From the NCBI RefSeq assembly GCF_020443705.1, contig NZ_JAIZZK010000014.1:36377-100376 (forward strand): a stretch of DNA of 64,000 nucleotides, in the 5' to 3' direction. Source of the stretch: Clostridium algoriphilum. GTDB lineage: Bacteria; Bacillota; Clostridia; Clostridiales; Clostridiaceae. The notes below the pieces were generated by a model. The model saw only the letters and a program-made list of their open reading frames with translations, was not told the origin of the DNA and did not search any database. The translations under genes and the position numbers were made by a program. Of the stretch, positions 1-9,688 are shown piece after piece; within the stretch, counting starts at the first letter, position 1, and each line of letters begins with the position of its first letter.

Positions 1-1183
1 TTTCACTATAACTCAGCGCTAGCTCCTTCATTAAATGAGCATCGGATATTTTATATAATAAGTCTGAAGCTTTATATTTAGTAGGTTTTAATATAACTCT
101 ATCACCTTTTAACCCTACTGCAACCTCTACTCCATCCTTTATAATTTTAGATAATGTAAACCCATCCTCGCCAAACATTATACCATCTTTTAATGCAACA
201 TCCTCTAAAAGCGTTACAGATAAATCATTTGATGCTAAGCCAATTGAAATCCCAGAATTCTTAGGAACTTTGTATGCCATCATATCTTTTCCTTTATTAC
301 CGTATAGATATGCCTTTGAAAACCCTTCTCTGTTAAATAATTGAGTTAAGACTTTAGTATCCTTATCTAATTTTTGTATTTTATTATTATAAACATTGTC
401 GAGCGCACGTCTATATATTTCCACTACCCCTGCAACATATTCTGGCTTTTTCATTCTGCCTTCAATTTTTAGTGAGGATGTTCCACTTGCAACTATGTCT
501 TTTAAGTTTTCTAATGTACAAGTATCTTTAGGGCTTAAAATGTATGCCTTATGTTCCTTATTAGTACTCTTATCTATCAGTGTATAAGGTAATCTACATG
601 GTTGAGCACATCTACCTCTATTCCCACTCCGACCGCCAATAATGCTACTCATAAGACACTGTCCTGAATAACATATACATAAAGCTCCATGAATAAAAAC
701 TTCTGTTTCCAATTTTAAAGTATTTGATATGTACTCAATTTCTTTTAAACTAAGCTCTCTTGATAAAACTATCCTTTTAAATCCAATCTCTTTTAAAAAT
801 AAAGCAGCTTCACCATTGTGAATAGTCATCTGAGTTGAAGCGTGGAGCTCAAAATCCGGAAAATTATTTCTTATTAAATATATTAATCCAGTATCTTGGA
901 CAAGCAATGCATCAACTCCAATGCTATACAAAAATCCTACATATTCCATAATATCTTTTAATTCATTATCCTTTACTAACGTATTTAAAGTAACATATAC
1001 GCGAACCCCATAAATATGACAATAATCTACTGCAAGAGTTATGTTTTCATCATCAAAATTAAAAGCGTAAGCTCTTGCAGAGAATTTGCTTCCTCCTATA
1101 TAAATTGCATCTGCCTTCATTTGCACTGCTGCATATACACTATCCATGCTGCCAGCAGGGGCTAATAATTCAATCTTTTTCAT
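1..1183 (-). CDS. U32 family peptidase (3' end beyond window)
   Basis: Reading the minus strand from ATG at 1183 gives an open frame of 394 codons that runs off the left edge, so the C-terminus is missing. It begins MKKIELLAPAGSMDSVYAA, the usual start of U32 (collagenase-like/YhbU-YegQ) proteins. It carries the family signature around residues 160-180, EVFIHGALCICYSGQC followed by LMSS, with the conserved cysteines, and then a GRCAQPCR segment. U32 members are annotated as peptidases, and several act in tRNA/23S rRNA hydroxylation, so proteolysis should not be assumed. The ATG at 1189 is too close to the GGAGAG site; 1183 has normal spacing. Confidence 0.9.
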   Translation of the reverse strand, partial: MKKIELLAPAGSMDSVYAAVQMKADAIYIGGSKFSARAYAFNFDDENITLAVDYCHIYGVRVYVTLNTLVKDNELKDIMEYVGFLYSIGVDALLVQDTGLIYLIRNNFPDFELHASTQMTIHNGEAALFLKEIGFKRIVLSRELSLKEIEYISNTLKLETEVFIHGALCICYSGQCLMSSIIGGRSGNRGRCAQPCRLPYTLIDKSTNKEHKAYILSPKDTCTLENLKDIVASGTSSLKIEGRMKKPEYVAGVVEIYRRALDNVYNNKIQKLDKDTKVLTQLFNREGFSKAYLYGNKGKDMMAYKVPKNSGISIGLASNDLSVTLLEDVALKDGIMFGEDGFTLSKIIKDGVEVAVGLKGDRVILKPTKYKASDLLYKISDAHLMKELALSYSE

Positions 1184-1329
1184 TTGCATCTCTCCTAATA
1201 AATCTTCTATGTCTTATTATACAATAAATGTTGTGATAAATTAAGAGATTAATAGATTTTCATTAATATAACAAATTTTTTATACAAATAGATACAACTT
1301 TTAGTTATAGCATAATTCGGGAAAAAGCT

Positions 1330-2319
1330 CTAATTAATAATTTCCAAATAGGTATTATATAAATCATTTATTAATTTTTCCCAGTTATAATTTTCCTTAA
1401 TATGATTTTTAAGTTTACTATCCCTACGTTTTTCAAATCCCTTCTTTACTGCATCGCTTATGCTATTGTTATCATATGGGTCACAGTACAAAGCCATATC
1501 TTTAAAATATTCTTTATCACAGCCCTCGTCAGATGATATTACATTACATCCACTTGCTGCTGCCTCAAGTGAAGATAACCCTGGCATTCCTATAAAACCT
1601 GGATTTACATGCAACTTTGCAAATCTATATGCATTGTACACATTATAACTATCCATAAAACCTAAATATATTACATTGTTATAACTAGTACATTGTTTAA
1701 GATATTCATTGTCATCTACACTTCCTATTAAAACTAACTGCTTTCCGAGCTTCTCACATATGCTACATAAAGCAAGCTGATTTTTATTTTTACATATTCT
1801 TCCTACACATAAAACATAATTATTAAGATTATACCTCTCTGTAAAATTATATAGAGGTACATCCTCATCTTCAACCTCTACAGCATTATATATAACTTTA
1901 CATTGCGTATTAACATTAAATTCTTTGAAAATAAGATCCTTTTCTAATTCACTGTTACATATTATAATTTTACTCTTTTTTAGAATTTCCTCTTTATAAC
2001 TACTACATTTTTCATATAATTTCATATTCTCGATATTATTATTAATCATATGGTATTTTTTCATGTCCCAGTGCATAGGCGATATTACAATATTTTTTTT
2101 ATAGAAATGTGCAATCTTATAGTACCTGTATGTTTCCCCAGCAGTATCTATATTAAATAAATGCACTATATCATACTCAGAATAATCGTATATCCCACCA
2201 TCATTTATATCTACTGTTACACCTAATTTACGTAAATATTCAGCTGTCTTAATTACCTTAATAGAATCAACTGCAAAATTTCTATAATAATCTTGTCTAA
2301 CGCACAATAGAACTTTCAT
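1330..2319 (-). CDS. Glycosyltransferase, GT4-like (GT-B fold)
   Basis: A 329-residue protein with the two-domain layout of GT4 glycosyltransferases. The N-terminal half begins MKVLLCVRQDYYRNFAVDS and holds a YDIVHLFN strand. The C-terminal nucleotide-sugar domain starts near residue 170 (YVLCVGRICKNKNQLAL) and has a GLSSLEAAASG donor-site loop near 250, where the E is the usual donor-binding glutamate. A strong AGGAGG precedes the ATG at 2319. It stands alone between a U32 peptidase and a WG-repeat gene, so donor and acceptor cannot be inferred. A saccharide role in envelope or spore surface is possible but not shown. Confidence 0.8.
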   Translation of the reverse strand: MKVLLCVRQDYYRNFAVDSIKVIKTAEYLRKLGVTVDINDGGIYDYSEYDIVHLFNIDTAGETYRYYKIAHFYKKNIVISPMHWDMKKYHMINNNIENMKLYEKCSSYKEEILKKSKIIICNSELEKDLIFKEFNVNTQCKVIYNAVEVEDEDVPLYNFTERYNLNNYVLCVGRICKNKNQLALCSICEKLGKQLVLIGSVDDNEYLKQCTSYNNVIYLGFMDSYNVYNAYRFAKLHVNPGFIGMPGLSSLEAAASGCNVISSDEGCDKEYFKDMALYCDPYDNNSISDAVKKGFEKRRDSKLKNHIKENYNWEKLINDLYNTYLEIIN

Positions 2320-2549
2320 GTTTCATTTCCTCCTATATCTTACTATGCTTACTGTACAATTACGCTAGATCATGTTTACTTATAATATTTGGCTAAACAT
2401 AATATAAAGTTAACTTTTACTTTCAATTCTTTTATTTATATAATATTACAGTATAACCTAAAAGTTTCTATATAATTATGTTAAATTAGTTATGTTCTTG
2501 CAAAATAAATAATGAATTTATTTTAATAAGTATTATATGATTTTAACGT

Positions 2550-2585
2550 GATAAGGCACCTATAATATATTATAGGTGCCTTATC
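2550..2585 (-). terminator. Perfect 36-bp palindrome, probable terminator
   Basis: GATAAGGCACCTATAATA is followed at once by its exact reverse complement, giving an 18-bp arm with no spare loop. It lies 9 bases past the stop codon of the minus-strand WG-repeat gene. The run of T after it on the minus strand is poor, so termination is likely from position but not typical. Confidence 0.55.
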
Positions 2586-2593
2586 ATATAAAT

Positions 2594-3607
2594 TTAAACT
2601 TGTAATTTCCAAACGTATTCCCCTAATTTATTAATATATCCAATTCTTTTACCTACTTCAACTCTTGCAATTCCATCAATAAATTCGTAGGCTTCTTCAA
2701 AACTTGCCTCTATAACAATATTCCCCTTGCAATCTATGTAACCCCACTTCTCTCCTATTTGTGCAGCTATTAAGCCTTCACTCATAATATCTATATCCTC
2801 AAACTTTGTGGGTATTATAATATTTCCACTCTTATCAATACAACCATATTTTTCATTCTCACAGATTACAGCTATACCATTATAAAATCTATCTGCCCAT
2901 TGAAATCTAGGTTTTATAATAATTTCTCCACTGCAATCTATATAACCGTATTTTTCCCTCATTTCAACTGGTGCAAGTCCCTCATTAAATTCTGCGCAAA
3001 CATTATATCGAAATTGTATAATTGTTTTACCCTTATTGTTTATATACCCATATTTACCCTCAGAACAAACGGGTGCCATTCCACAGTTAAATTCGTAGGC
3101 ATAATCATAAATTGCATCTATTATAACTTTGCCATCTTTATCTATATAAGCTATTTTACCACCTATTTGAATTGCTGCTAACCCCTCGCTAAAATCGTTA
3201 GCATCCAAGTATTTTGGTGGTATTACCTCTGTGCCTTCGCTATCTATATATCCCCACATATATCCACTTTTTACTGCTGCTCTTCCTTCCATAAAGCCAT
3301 TAGCTTCTTCATACTTAGGTTCCACTATAAGGTTCCCACTTAAACTAATATATCCTTTTTTGCCCTCAATCTTTATTGCCGCAAAACCTTCATTAAACTG
3401 CTGAACTTCATCATACTTGGGCTCTATTACAAATCCTCCATCTTTATTAATAAAGCCATACTTTTCTCCAATACCAACTATTGCTAATTCCCCTTCGAAC
3501 TCCTGTGCATAATTAAAAATACATTCTATAACTACATTGCCTTTATTATCTATATACCCATATCTCTTTTTGTATTTTACAGGATATAAATTTCTCTCAT
3601 TATTCAT
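2594..3607 (-). CDS. WG-repeat protein
   Basis: A 337-residue protein made almost entirely of about nine and a half WG repeats (PF14903-like). Each unit of roughly 35 residues follows the pattern YGYID-x-x-G-x-x-VI-x-x-x-[FY]-x-x-A-x-x-F-x-EG-x-A-x-V. Examples are KYGFINKDGGFVIEPKY and KWGYIDCKGNIVIEASF. There is no signal peptide or membrane segment, so it is probably cytoplasmic. WG repeats are seen as protein-interaction or scaffold modules; no enzymatic role is known for such stand-alone arrays. The start is ATG 3607 with an AAAGGAAG site. It appears monocistronic, ending in the palindrome at 2550-2585. Confidence 0.85.
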   Translation of the reverse strand: MNNERNLYPVKYKKRYGYIDNKGNVVIECIFNYAQEFEGELAIVGIGEKYGFINKDGGFVIEPKYDEVQQFNEGFAAIKIEGKKGYISLSGNLIVEPKYEEANGFMEGRAAVKSGYMWGYIDSEGTEVIPPKYLDANDFSEGLAAIQIGGKIAYIDKDGKVIIDAIYDYAYEFNCGMAPVCSEGKYGYINNKGKTIIQFRYNVCAEFNEGLAPVEMREKYGYIDCSGEIIIKPRFQWADRFYNGIAVICENEKYGCIDKSGNIIIPTKFEDIDIMSEGLIAAQIGEKWGYIDCKGNIVIEASFEEAYEFIDGIARVEVGKRIGYINKLGEYVWKLQV

Positions 3608-3736
3608 AGCTAAAACTTCCTTTCACTTTTAAAAACTTGAGTACTTAAAATTATAAGTTTGTTCTTTAATTATCATTATACACTGAAATGTTTGGATAGG
3701 TAATTTTAAAACACTACTAAAATGTAGATATAAATA

Positions 3737-4498
3737 TTAATGTAAGATAATGCATACAGGACAATGATCTGATCCAACAACCTCATTTAAAATAGAAGCT
3801 TCTTTTAAATCACTTAATAAATCCTCGGTTACAAAGAAATAGTCAAGTCTCCACCCTACATTTTTTTCCCTAGCCTTAAATCTGTAACTCCACCAAGAAT
3901 ATTTTACTTCTTCCTCGTGAAGGTATCTAAATGTATCCACATAACCATAAGATATGAATTTATCCATCCAAGCTCTCTCTATTGGTAAAAATCCTGAATA
4001 TTTTTCATTTGCTTTTGGGTTTTTAAGATCAATTTGGTTATGAGCTGTATTATAATCTCCACAAATAATTAATTTTTTTCCTTTTTTTCTCAATATTTCA
4101 CAATAAGTGAGTAATGTATCATAAAATTCCATTTTATAATTTAATCTATCTTCATCTTTCTGACCATTAGGAAAATATATATTAAATACAGTACAATTTT
4201 CAAACTCTGTTATTAATATTCTACCTTCATTATCAAATTTCTCTATTCCGATACCATAAGTCACAGATATTGGTTTTTGCTTAGTATATGTAGCTACCCC
4301 ACTATAACCCTTCTTCTGCGCACAGGAAAAGTATGAATAATAACCCTCTATATTTTTAAGTTCTTCACTTATTTGGTTTTCTTGGATTTTTGTTTCTTGT
4401 ATACATAAAACCTCTGGTTGTTCAACCGTTATCCATTCAATAAACCCTTTATTTTTTATAGCCCTTATGCCATTTACATTCCATGAATATATCTTCAT
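3737..4498 (-). CDS. xth: Exodeoxyribonuclease III (AP endonuclease)
   Basis: A 253-residue enzyme of the exonuclease III/APE1 family, which incises abasic sites and removes 3' blocking groups in base-excision repair. Family motifs are in order: WNVNGIRA near the N-terminus, QETKIQ (metal-binding E), GDYNTAH in the middle, RLDYFF, and the C-terminal SDHCPV with the catalytic His/Asp. The start is taken at ATG 4498 because a GAAGG site lies just upstream and the family begins MKIYSWNVNG. The frame extends 11 codons further up, but without a family match or a ribosome site. Monocistronic. Confidence 0.93.
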   Translation of the reverse strand: MKIYSWNVNGIRAIKNKGFIEWITVEQPEVLCIQETKIQENQISEELKNIEGYYSYFSCAQKKGYSGVATYTKQKPISVTYGIGIEKFDNEGRILITEFENCTVFNIYFPNGQKDEDRLNYKMEFYDTLLTYCEILRKKGKKLIICGDYNTAHNQIDLKNPKANEKYSGFLPIERAWMDKFISYGYVDTFRYLHEEEVKYSWWSYRFKAREKNVGWRLDYFFVTEDLLSDLKEASILNEVVGSDHCPVCIILH

Positions 4499-4764
4499 AA
4501 AAACACCTTCCTTCTTAATTGTTTTATACAATAAATTTACCTATATATCTATTATTTACTATTTTAAATCCAGTATGTAAAGTTCTTAATATTAATATAT
4601 CATATTATTGACTATTATAAAATTACCTATTGTACTTATTGCTTAACAATAAGTATTATAGTTTTTCAATGATTCATTTTAATTGTCTGCTTTAAAATAT
4701 ACATAATTATTATCACCCTTATGGTTAAACCAGAATACTATTATAGTAAAAGGGGGCTTCACTC

Positions 4765-5109
4765 ATGGACCATAGAGAAAAATATACTGGAAGCAAAGAA
4801 GTTTTTTACTTTTTTTTAAAGGATGAAATTATAAAATTATTTAAGGATAAACTCAAAATAGACGGTCACCGTGTTTTAATACCAGACAATGAAGAATTAG
4901 ATTACGAATTTAAACTTGATAGCGATGAAGATTATGGTAATTTTACAATTAAAGTTAAGTGGGGAGAAAAACCTAAACAAACTGACGATGATGAATTTGA
5001 AGATAACTCTATACTAGCTGAAAAGTTTAAAGAAAACACTAATATAAACTCTGATGGTATGGATATAACTACGAATGTAAGCTTCGACTACGAACCCTTT
5101 GAGATTTAA
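4765..5109 (+). CDS. Small acidic protein, possible amphi-Trp domain
   Basis: A 114-residue acidic protein preceded by AAAGGGGGC. The N-terminal half runs GSKEVFYFFLKDEII, then VLIPDNEELDYEFKLDSDE and FTIKVKW. This spacing of a helix, a short strand after 'IP' and a closing strand ending in W resembles the small amphi-Trp domain, though I cannot confirm it without a profile search. The C-terminal 40 residues are low-complexity and polar. No function is proposed. It sits alone, with about 300 bases to the CotS-like gene. Confidence 0.7.
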   Translation: MDHREKYTGSKEVFYFFLKDEIIKLFKDKLKIDGHRVLIPDNEELDYEFKLDSDEDYGNFTIKVKWGEKPKQTDDDEFEDNSILAEKFKENTNINSDGMDITTNVSFDYEPFEI

Positions 5110-5128
5110 TAAATTTTAAATCTACACT

Positions 5129-5219
5129 CCCTGAGGATGCATTCTAAAAATATCAAATTATACATTTGCAAATATAACTTTCTTTTCCTCAATACCAATT
5201 AACACTCCTCAGGGTTTTG
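5129..5219 (+). terminator. Possible long-loop terminator after the 114-residue gene
   Basis: CCCTGAGG at 5129-5136 pairs with CCTCAGGG at 5207-5214, followed by TTTTG. The loop is about 70 bases, so this is a weak terminator candidate. The rest of 5220-5416 is AT-rich leader of the coat operon with no other structure I can support. Confidence 0.3.
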
Positions 5220-5416
5220 TATATAAGTATAAATTGCAAAGTTACGTATAGCAATTCAAACCCCATCTATTTAATTAATTATCAGCTTTTAGATATTAAA
5301 AAGCAAATCTATTGTGCGTAGACGTTTAAATTAGATAACTGGTTAATAAATATTTATAATAGTTCTAGCATTTAAAATTGTTTTCTATTTTCAGAGTTTT
5401 ACAAGGAGGTCACATA

Positions 5417-6439
5417 ATGGACGAAGAAAATATAAATTCAATACTGTCCCAATACAATATTAATGTCGTTGATGTAAAAAAACAATCTGATAAGGGTAAG
5501 AAGGCCGTTTGGTGGATAAAAACTACTGGTGGTGATAAAGTCTTAAAAAAGCACTCCTGCTCATCTAAAACCCTAGAATTCATACTCTCAGCTGTTGAGC
5601 ACTTACAAAATGGGAGAGTTAACTTATCTAAAATCATCAAAACTAAAGATAATTCTAATTATATAAAAGGAGTTAACTGCTGCTATGTGTTAAGTGATGC
5701 TATTATTGGCAATCCCCCAAATGAGGACAAACCTCAAGAATTAAAAATGATAGTAGAACAACTAGCTACTTTCCATTACGATTCTAAAAATTTTGTGTTT
5801 CCTGATGATTGCAAGCCGAGGTTACATTTGGGTCTTCAAAAAGATGAGTTTGAGGGTCAAATGATTAAATTAAAAAGCTTTTACGATCTTGAAATATCTA
5901 AACCTAAGCATTCAGAATTCGGACAAATTATTATAACAGAATTTCCTTATTTTTATAAAAGAATGCAATTAGCCATAACCGAAAATGAGAAATCAGGATA
6001 TGCTAAATGGTCTCTTGAAGCTAAAAGTACAAATTGTCTTTGTCATCAGGATTTTACTGCGAGCAATCTCATTCTTACAAATTCAAAAGATATATTTGTT
6101 TTAGATATAGATTCTATTACTATAGATTTACCTACTAGAGATATAAGGAAATTTTTAAATAAGATAATGAAAAAGAAAGGTCAATGGGATTCAAAGTTAA
6201 CATCACAGATACTACAATGGTACAATGCCTTAAATCCCCTAGATCATTGGAAATGGCAGGTATTAAAAGAAGCATTAATTTTCCCCCATCTTTTTGTAGG
6301 TATCATGAGCAAATATTATGAGAAGCGAGAAGTCAATTGGCCTGAGGCTAGATATATTGAAAGATTAAAAGGAATGATTAAAACAGAAAAATCTATAGAG
6401 CCTATTCTTCAAAATTTTGAAAGAATTATTCCTTCATAG
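5417..6439 (+). CDS. CotS-family spore coat protein (kinase-like fold)
   Basis: A 340-residue protein of the CotS family, which has the fold of aminoglycoside/choline kinases and is deposited on the spore coat. The catalytic-loop-like motif is CLCHQDFTASNLIL near residue 215 and the metal-binding-like motif is VLDIDSITIDLPTRD near 232. The start is ATG 5417, directly after AAGGAGGTCACATA; the frame extends upstream but lacks a ribosome site. It is first of four same-strand genes spaced by 8-38 bases that form a coat-saccharide operon. Kinase activity of CotS proteins is not established. The second CotS-like gene next to it is diverged and is not a recent copy. Confidence 0.87.
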   Translation: MDEENINSILSQYNINVVDVKKQSDKGKKAVWWIKTTGGDKVLKKHSCSSKTLEFILSAVEHLQNGRVNLSKIIKTKDNSNYIKGVNCCYVLSDAIIGNPPNEDKPQELKMIVEQLATFHYDSKNFVFPDDCKPRLHLGLQKDEFEGQMIKLKSFYDLEISKPKHSEFGQIIITEFPYFYKRMQLAITENEKSGYAKWSLEAKSTNCLCHQDFTASNLILTNSKDIFVLDIDSITIDLPTRDIRKFLNKIMKKKGQWDSKLTSQILQWYNALNPLDHWKWQVLKEALIFPHLFVGIMSKYYEKREVNWPEARYIERLKGMIKTEKSIEPILQNFERIIPS

Positions 6440-6461
6440 GTTAATATAAGGAGGCATTAAA

Positions 6462-7466
6462 TTGGAAAACGAATGGGATAATTATTTATCACTTGGTAGT
6501 AAAGTTCTTCTAAAGTACGCTATAAAGGCACAGAATTTAAAAATACTTCAGAGTAAAGGTTTGAAAACATTATGGAAATTAACGTATAAAAATATACCAT
6601 TATGTCTTAAAAGATTAAATCAATCTTTTGATGAGGCTCTTTTCTCCGTAAATGCACAAATATATACATTGAATAATGGTGGTAGTGTACCGAAAGTCTA
6701 TCCTAATGCTAGAGGAAATTTTATAACTGAGTATAACGGACAGTTTTTTGTATTATACAGCTGGATTAATGGACGCGATATGAATTTAGATGATCCTAAA
6801 GATTTAAAATTGGCCTTGCAGTCATTGTCAAATTTTCATGTAGACTCAATTGGATATGACCCACCAATACATGCCAAGATATCATCTAAACTTGGCAACT
6901 GGCCAAAACAATATGAATCTATGAAAAATAGAATGTTAAAAATAAAAGAGATTTGTATACAATCTCCCAATATCACATCTTATTCAAGCTTTGTACAGCA
7001 TATAGATCCAATAATAGAAATTTGTAACAAAACTATTAATTTAATTAATAGTTCTCCTTATAGTGATCTATGCAATATTAATCAAAGAGATTGCTGCTTA
7101 TGTCATCAGGATTTCGGCACTGGAAACGTAATGTTATTAGAAGGCAAAGGCATAGTTATTGATTTAGATAGTGTAACTTATGACTTACCTGCTAGAGATT
7201 TAAGAAAGATTATTGGAAAAAGAATGATGAGACTTAAAAATTATAGTATTAAAGATATTGAATCTATCCTAAAATATTACGAAACAAATAATATCCTATC
7301 CCCAGATCATAGGGAGGTTTTAAAAATTGATCTGATGTTCCCTCATTGGTTCTTTGGTTTAGTAAAGACTCTGCATAAGAATCCCAAACCTACAAATAGC
7401 AATAAACTTTCTTTAATTGCAGAATTCGAACAAAATAAATTCTCTGTTTTGGAGAAATGGCTTTAA
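6462..7466 (+). CDS. Second CotS-family spore coat protein
   Basis: A 334-residue CotS relative starting at TTG 6462 with an AAGGAGG site 8 bases upstream. The kinase-like motifs are CLCHQDFGTGNVML near residue 217 and VIDLDSVTYDLPARD near 232, followed by LRKIIGKRM, closely parallel to the gene before it. Overall identity to that neighbour is low, so the pair looks like an old duplication or two subfamilies (such as CotS and CotI/YutH types). The 3' end carries the ribosome site of the next gene, so translation of the two is probably coupled. Confidence 0.86.
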   Translation: MENEWDNYLSLGSKVLLKYAIKAQNLKILQSKGLKTLWKLTYKNIPLCLKRLNQSFDEALFSVNAQIYTLNNGGSVPKVYPNARGNFITEYNGQFFVLYSWINGRDMNLDDPKDLKLALQSLSNFHVDSIGYDPPIHAKISSKLGNWPKQYESMKNRMLKIKEICIQSPNITSYSSFVQHIDPIIEICNKTINLINSSPYSDLCNINQRDCCLCHQDFGTGNVMLLEGKGIVIDLDSVTYDLPARDLRKIIGKRMMRLKNYSIKDIESILKYYETNNILSPDHREVLKIDLMFPHWFFGLVKTLHKNPKPTNSNKLSLIAEFEQNKFSVLEKWL

Positions 7467-7477
7467 GGAGGCATATT

Positions 7478-8614
7478 ATGAAAATAGCAATAGTTTGTAC
7501 GGAAAAGCTTGCTTTCCCTCCTGTAAATGGGGGAGCTGTTCAAATGTATCTTGAAGGTGCCTTGCCTATATTATCAAAACTTCATGAAATAACTGTGTTT
7601 AGTATACAAGATCCTAAGTTACCTAACACAGCTACTGAGAGAGGCGTAAAATATATACGATTACCTGCAAGCACTAAAGAAGAATATGTGATTGGTGTAA
7701 AAAGCTACCTTTCAAATGTCTTTGATTTAGTCCATGTATTTAACAGACCTCGTTGGGTTCCCTTCTTAAGTAAAGGCTTAACTTGTGCCTTTAGTTTAAG
7801 TTTGCATAATGAAATGTTCCCGCAAAATAAAATTAGTAGTGACTTAGCCAATGCCTGTATTAATAGAGTAAGTTTTATTACAACTGTAAGTCAGTTTATT
7901 GCAAATGGCGTAAAAGAATTGTACCCATCAGCTGCAAGTAAACTTCATCCTGTGTATTCTGCAGTAGATTGTAATCTATATAAACCAATTTGGTATAGTG
8001 ATAAGGATTCATATAGAACAGCATTGCGAGCAGAATACGGACTACAAAATTATAAAACAATATTATATGTTGGTAGATTAACTCCAAAAAAAGGTACCCA
8101 TATAGTACTAGAAGCTATGAACTCTGTTATGAAATCACACCCAAATACGGCTTTAATGATTATAGGGAGCAAATGGTATGGTCGAAATCAGCCTACTGAT
8201 TATGTAAAATCATTAAAGAGATTATCTAAAGAACTACCAGGACCAGTTATTTTTACAGGTTTCTTAAACCCTAAAGAAATTCCAAAGTATTATAGCATAG
8301 GTGATATTTTTGTTAATATGTCACAATGGAGAGAACCTCTAGCAAGAGTTCACTATGAAGCTATGGCTGCTGGATTACCTATAATAACAACTAATCGAGG
8401 TGGTAATTCAGAAGTAATGGAGGAAGGTGTGAATGGCTTTGTAATGAATGATTATGAAAACCCAAAGGTTCTTGAGAAAAATATAGTACGTCTTCTAGAT
8501 AATAAAGATTTGGCACTTAGCATAGGTGAAAATGGAAGAAAATTAGCTGAGGAAAAGTATAGTTTTAATAGACTAGCTAATGACTTACTAAAACTTTTTG
8601 ATAGTATTAAATAA
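7478..8614 (+). CDS. cotSA: CotSA-like spore coat glycosyltransferase (GT4)
   Basis: A 378-residue GT4 glycosyltransferase. It matches the length and sequence pattern of Bacillus CotSA: MKIAIVCTEKLAFPP and GGAVQMYLEGALP at the N-terminus, DLVHVFNRPRWVP, the sugar-nucleotide domain from about residue 198 (ILYVGRLTPKKGTHIVLEA), and the donor loop REPLARVHYEAMAAGLPII. It starts at ATG 7478, using an AAGGAGG inside the 3' end of the preceding CotS gene. It probably adds sugars to a coat polysaccharide or coat proteins during spore formation. The gene symbol is by resemblance and context, not proof. Confidence 0.85.
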   Translation: MKIAIVCTEKLAFPPVNGGAVQMYLEGALPILSKLHEITVFSIQDPKLPNTATERGVKYIRLPASTKEEYVIGVKSYLSNVFDLVHVFNRPRWVPFLSKGLTCAFSLSLHNEMFPQNKISSDLANACINRVSFITTVSQFIANGVKELYPSAASKLHPVYSAVDCNLYKPIWYSDKDSYRTALRAEYGLQNYKTILYVGRLTPKKGTHIVLEAMNSVMKSHPNTALMIIGSKWYGRNQPTDYVKSLKRLSKELPGPVIFTGFLNPKEIPKYYSIGDIFVNMSQWREPLARVHYEAMAAGLPIITTNRGGNSEVMEEGVNGFVMNDYENPKVLEKNIVRLLDNKDLALSIGENGRKLAEEKYSFNRLANDLLKLFDSIK

Positions 8615-8635
8615 TTTAAGAACATTAGGGGGTGC

Positions 8636-9637
8636 ATGTTGAAAAATATATTTTTAGTAACTGGGGGCGCAGGTTTTATTGGTTCAAACCTTTGTGATTA
8701 TTTATTAAAAAACGGTCATAAAATAATCATTATTGATAACTTTAATAACTTTTACAACTCTAATATAAAGAGAAGTAATATTACCCATATGAAAAACTTA
8801 ATGAAAACTAATAACATTTTAAATGATAATTTGATAATAGAAGAAGGCGATATACGCGATATTAATTTTTTAACAAGAGTAATTAGTTCATATAATATAG
8901 ATGTTGTAGTTCATCTTGCAGCTATGGCTGGCGTGCGCCCCTCTATCATGGACCCACTTCTATATAACGAAGTAAATATTAACGGAACACTAAATTTATT
9001 AGAATTATGTAAGCAATTCAGCATAAATAAACTTATCTTTGCTTCCTCTTCTTCTGTGTATGGCAACAACCAAAAGCTTCCATTTTCCGAATCGGACTTT
9101 GTAGATTCTCCGATATCCCCTTATGCATCTACTAAAAAGTCTGGTGAACTATTGTGCCATGTTTATAGTCATCTATATGGATTTAATATAGCCTGTCTAA
9201 GATTTTTCACTGTATATGGACGCAGACAAAGACCTGATTTAGCTATTTACAAGTTTACAGACTTAATCTTAAAAGGAAAAGAAATTTGTATTTTTGGAGA
9301 TGGCACTTCGCAAAGAGACTACACCTATATAGATGATATTATTCAAGGAATAGATAAAGCTATAACCTGGGCAAGTACAGATACTAGTAAATATGGAATT
9401 TTTAATTTAGGCAGGTCTGATACCATTATGCTTAAATATATGGTACAAAAATTAGAATCTGAGATTGGCATTAAAGCTAATATGAAATATTTAACCTCGC
9501 AGCCTGGCGATGTAGAAATAACCTATGCAGATATTACTAAATCCAATAAAATCTTAGGCTATAATCCACTAACAAATTTTGACGATGGCATTTCAAAATT
9601 TGTTAAATGGTTTAGAGCTGTTCCATTTTCAGGGTAA
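8636..9637 (+). CDS. NAD-dependent sugar epimerase (YtcB-like)
   Basis: A 333-residue extended short-chain dehydrogenase. It has the NAD-binding GGAGFIGSN motif at the N-terminus, the VVHLAAMAGVRPS segment, the catalytic ASSSSVYG and the YxxxK pair in SPYASTKKSGE. The set fits UDP-glucose/UDP-glucuronate 4-epimerases, which invert C4 of a nucleotide sugar. AGGGGG fits TTG 8639 about as well as ATG 8636. The gene is last in the coat operon, and with the convergent UDP-glucose dehydrogenase it could make UDP-glucuronate and then UDP-galacturonate for a coat glycan (inference). Confidence 0.88.
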   Translation: MLKNIFLVTGGAGFIGSNLCDYLLKNGHKIIIIDNFNNFYNSNIKRSNITHMKNLMKTNNILNDNLIIEEGDIRDINFLTRVISSYNIDVVVHLAAMAGVRPSIMDPLLYNEVNINGTLNLLELCKQFSINKLIFASSSSVYGNNQKLPFSESDFVDSPISPYASTKKSGELLCHVYSHLYGFNIACLRFFTVYGRRQRPDLAIYKFTDLILKGKEICIFGDGTSQRDYTYIDDIIQGIDKAITWASTDTSKYGIFNLGRSDTIMLKYMVQKLESEIGIKANMKYLTSQPGDVEITYADITKSNKILGYNPLTNFDDGISKFVKWFRAVPFSG

Positions 9638-9645
9638 TGTTATTG

Positions 9646-9684
9646 AAAAGGACTAACACTTTTTAAAGTATTAGTCCTTTTTTT
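9646..9684. terminator. Bidirectional terminator
   Basis: AAAAGGACTAA at 9646-9656 pairs with TTAGTCCTTTT at 9671-9681, with an inner ACTTT/AAAGT pairing, and the right arm runs into a T tract. It sits between the convergent epimerase and UDP-glucose dehydrogenase genes and can serve both. Confidence 0.85.
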
Positions 9685-9688
9685 GAAC

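Noticed and set aside
2594..3607. DNA repeats inside the WG gene as a satellite or CRISPR
   Set aside because: Repeats are diverged and follow the protein repeat period of about 105 bases; no identical spacers-and-repeats pattern.
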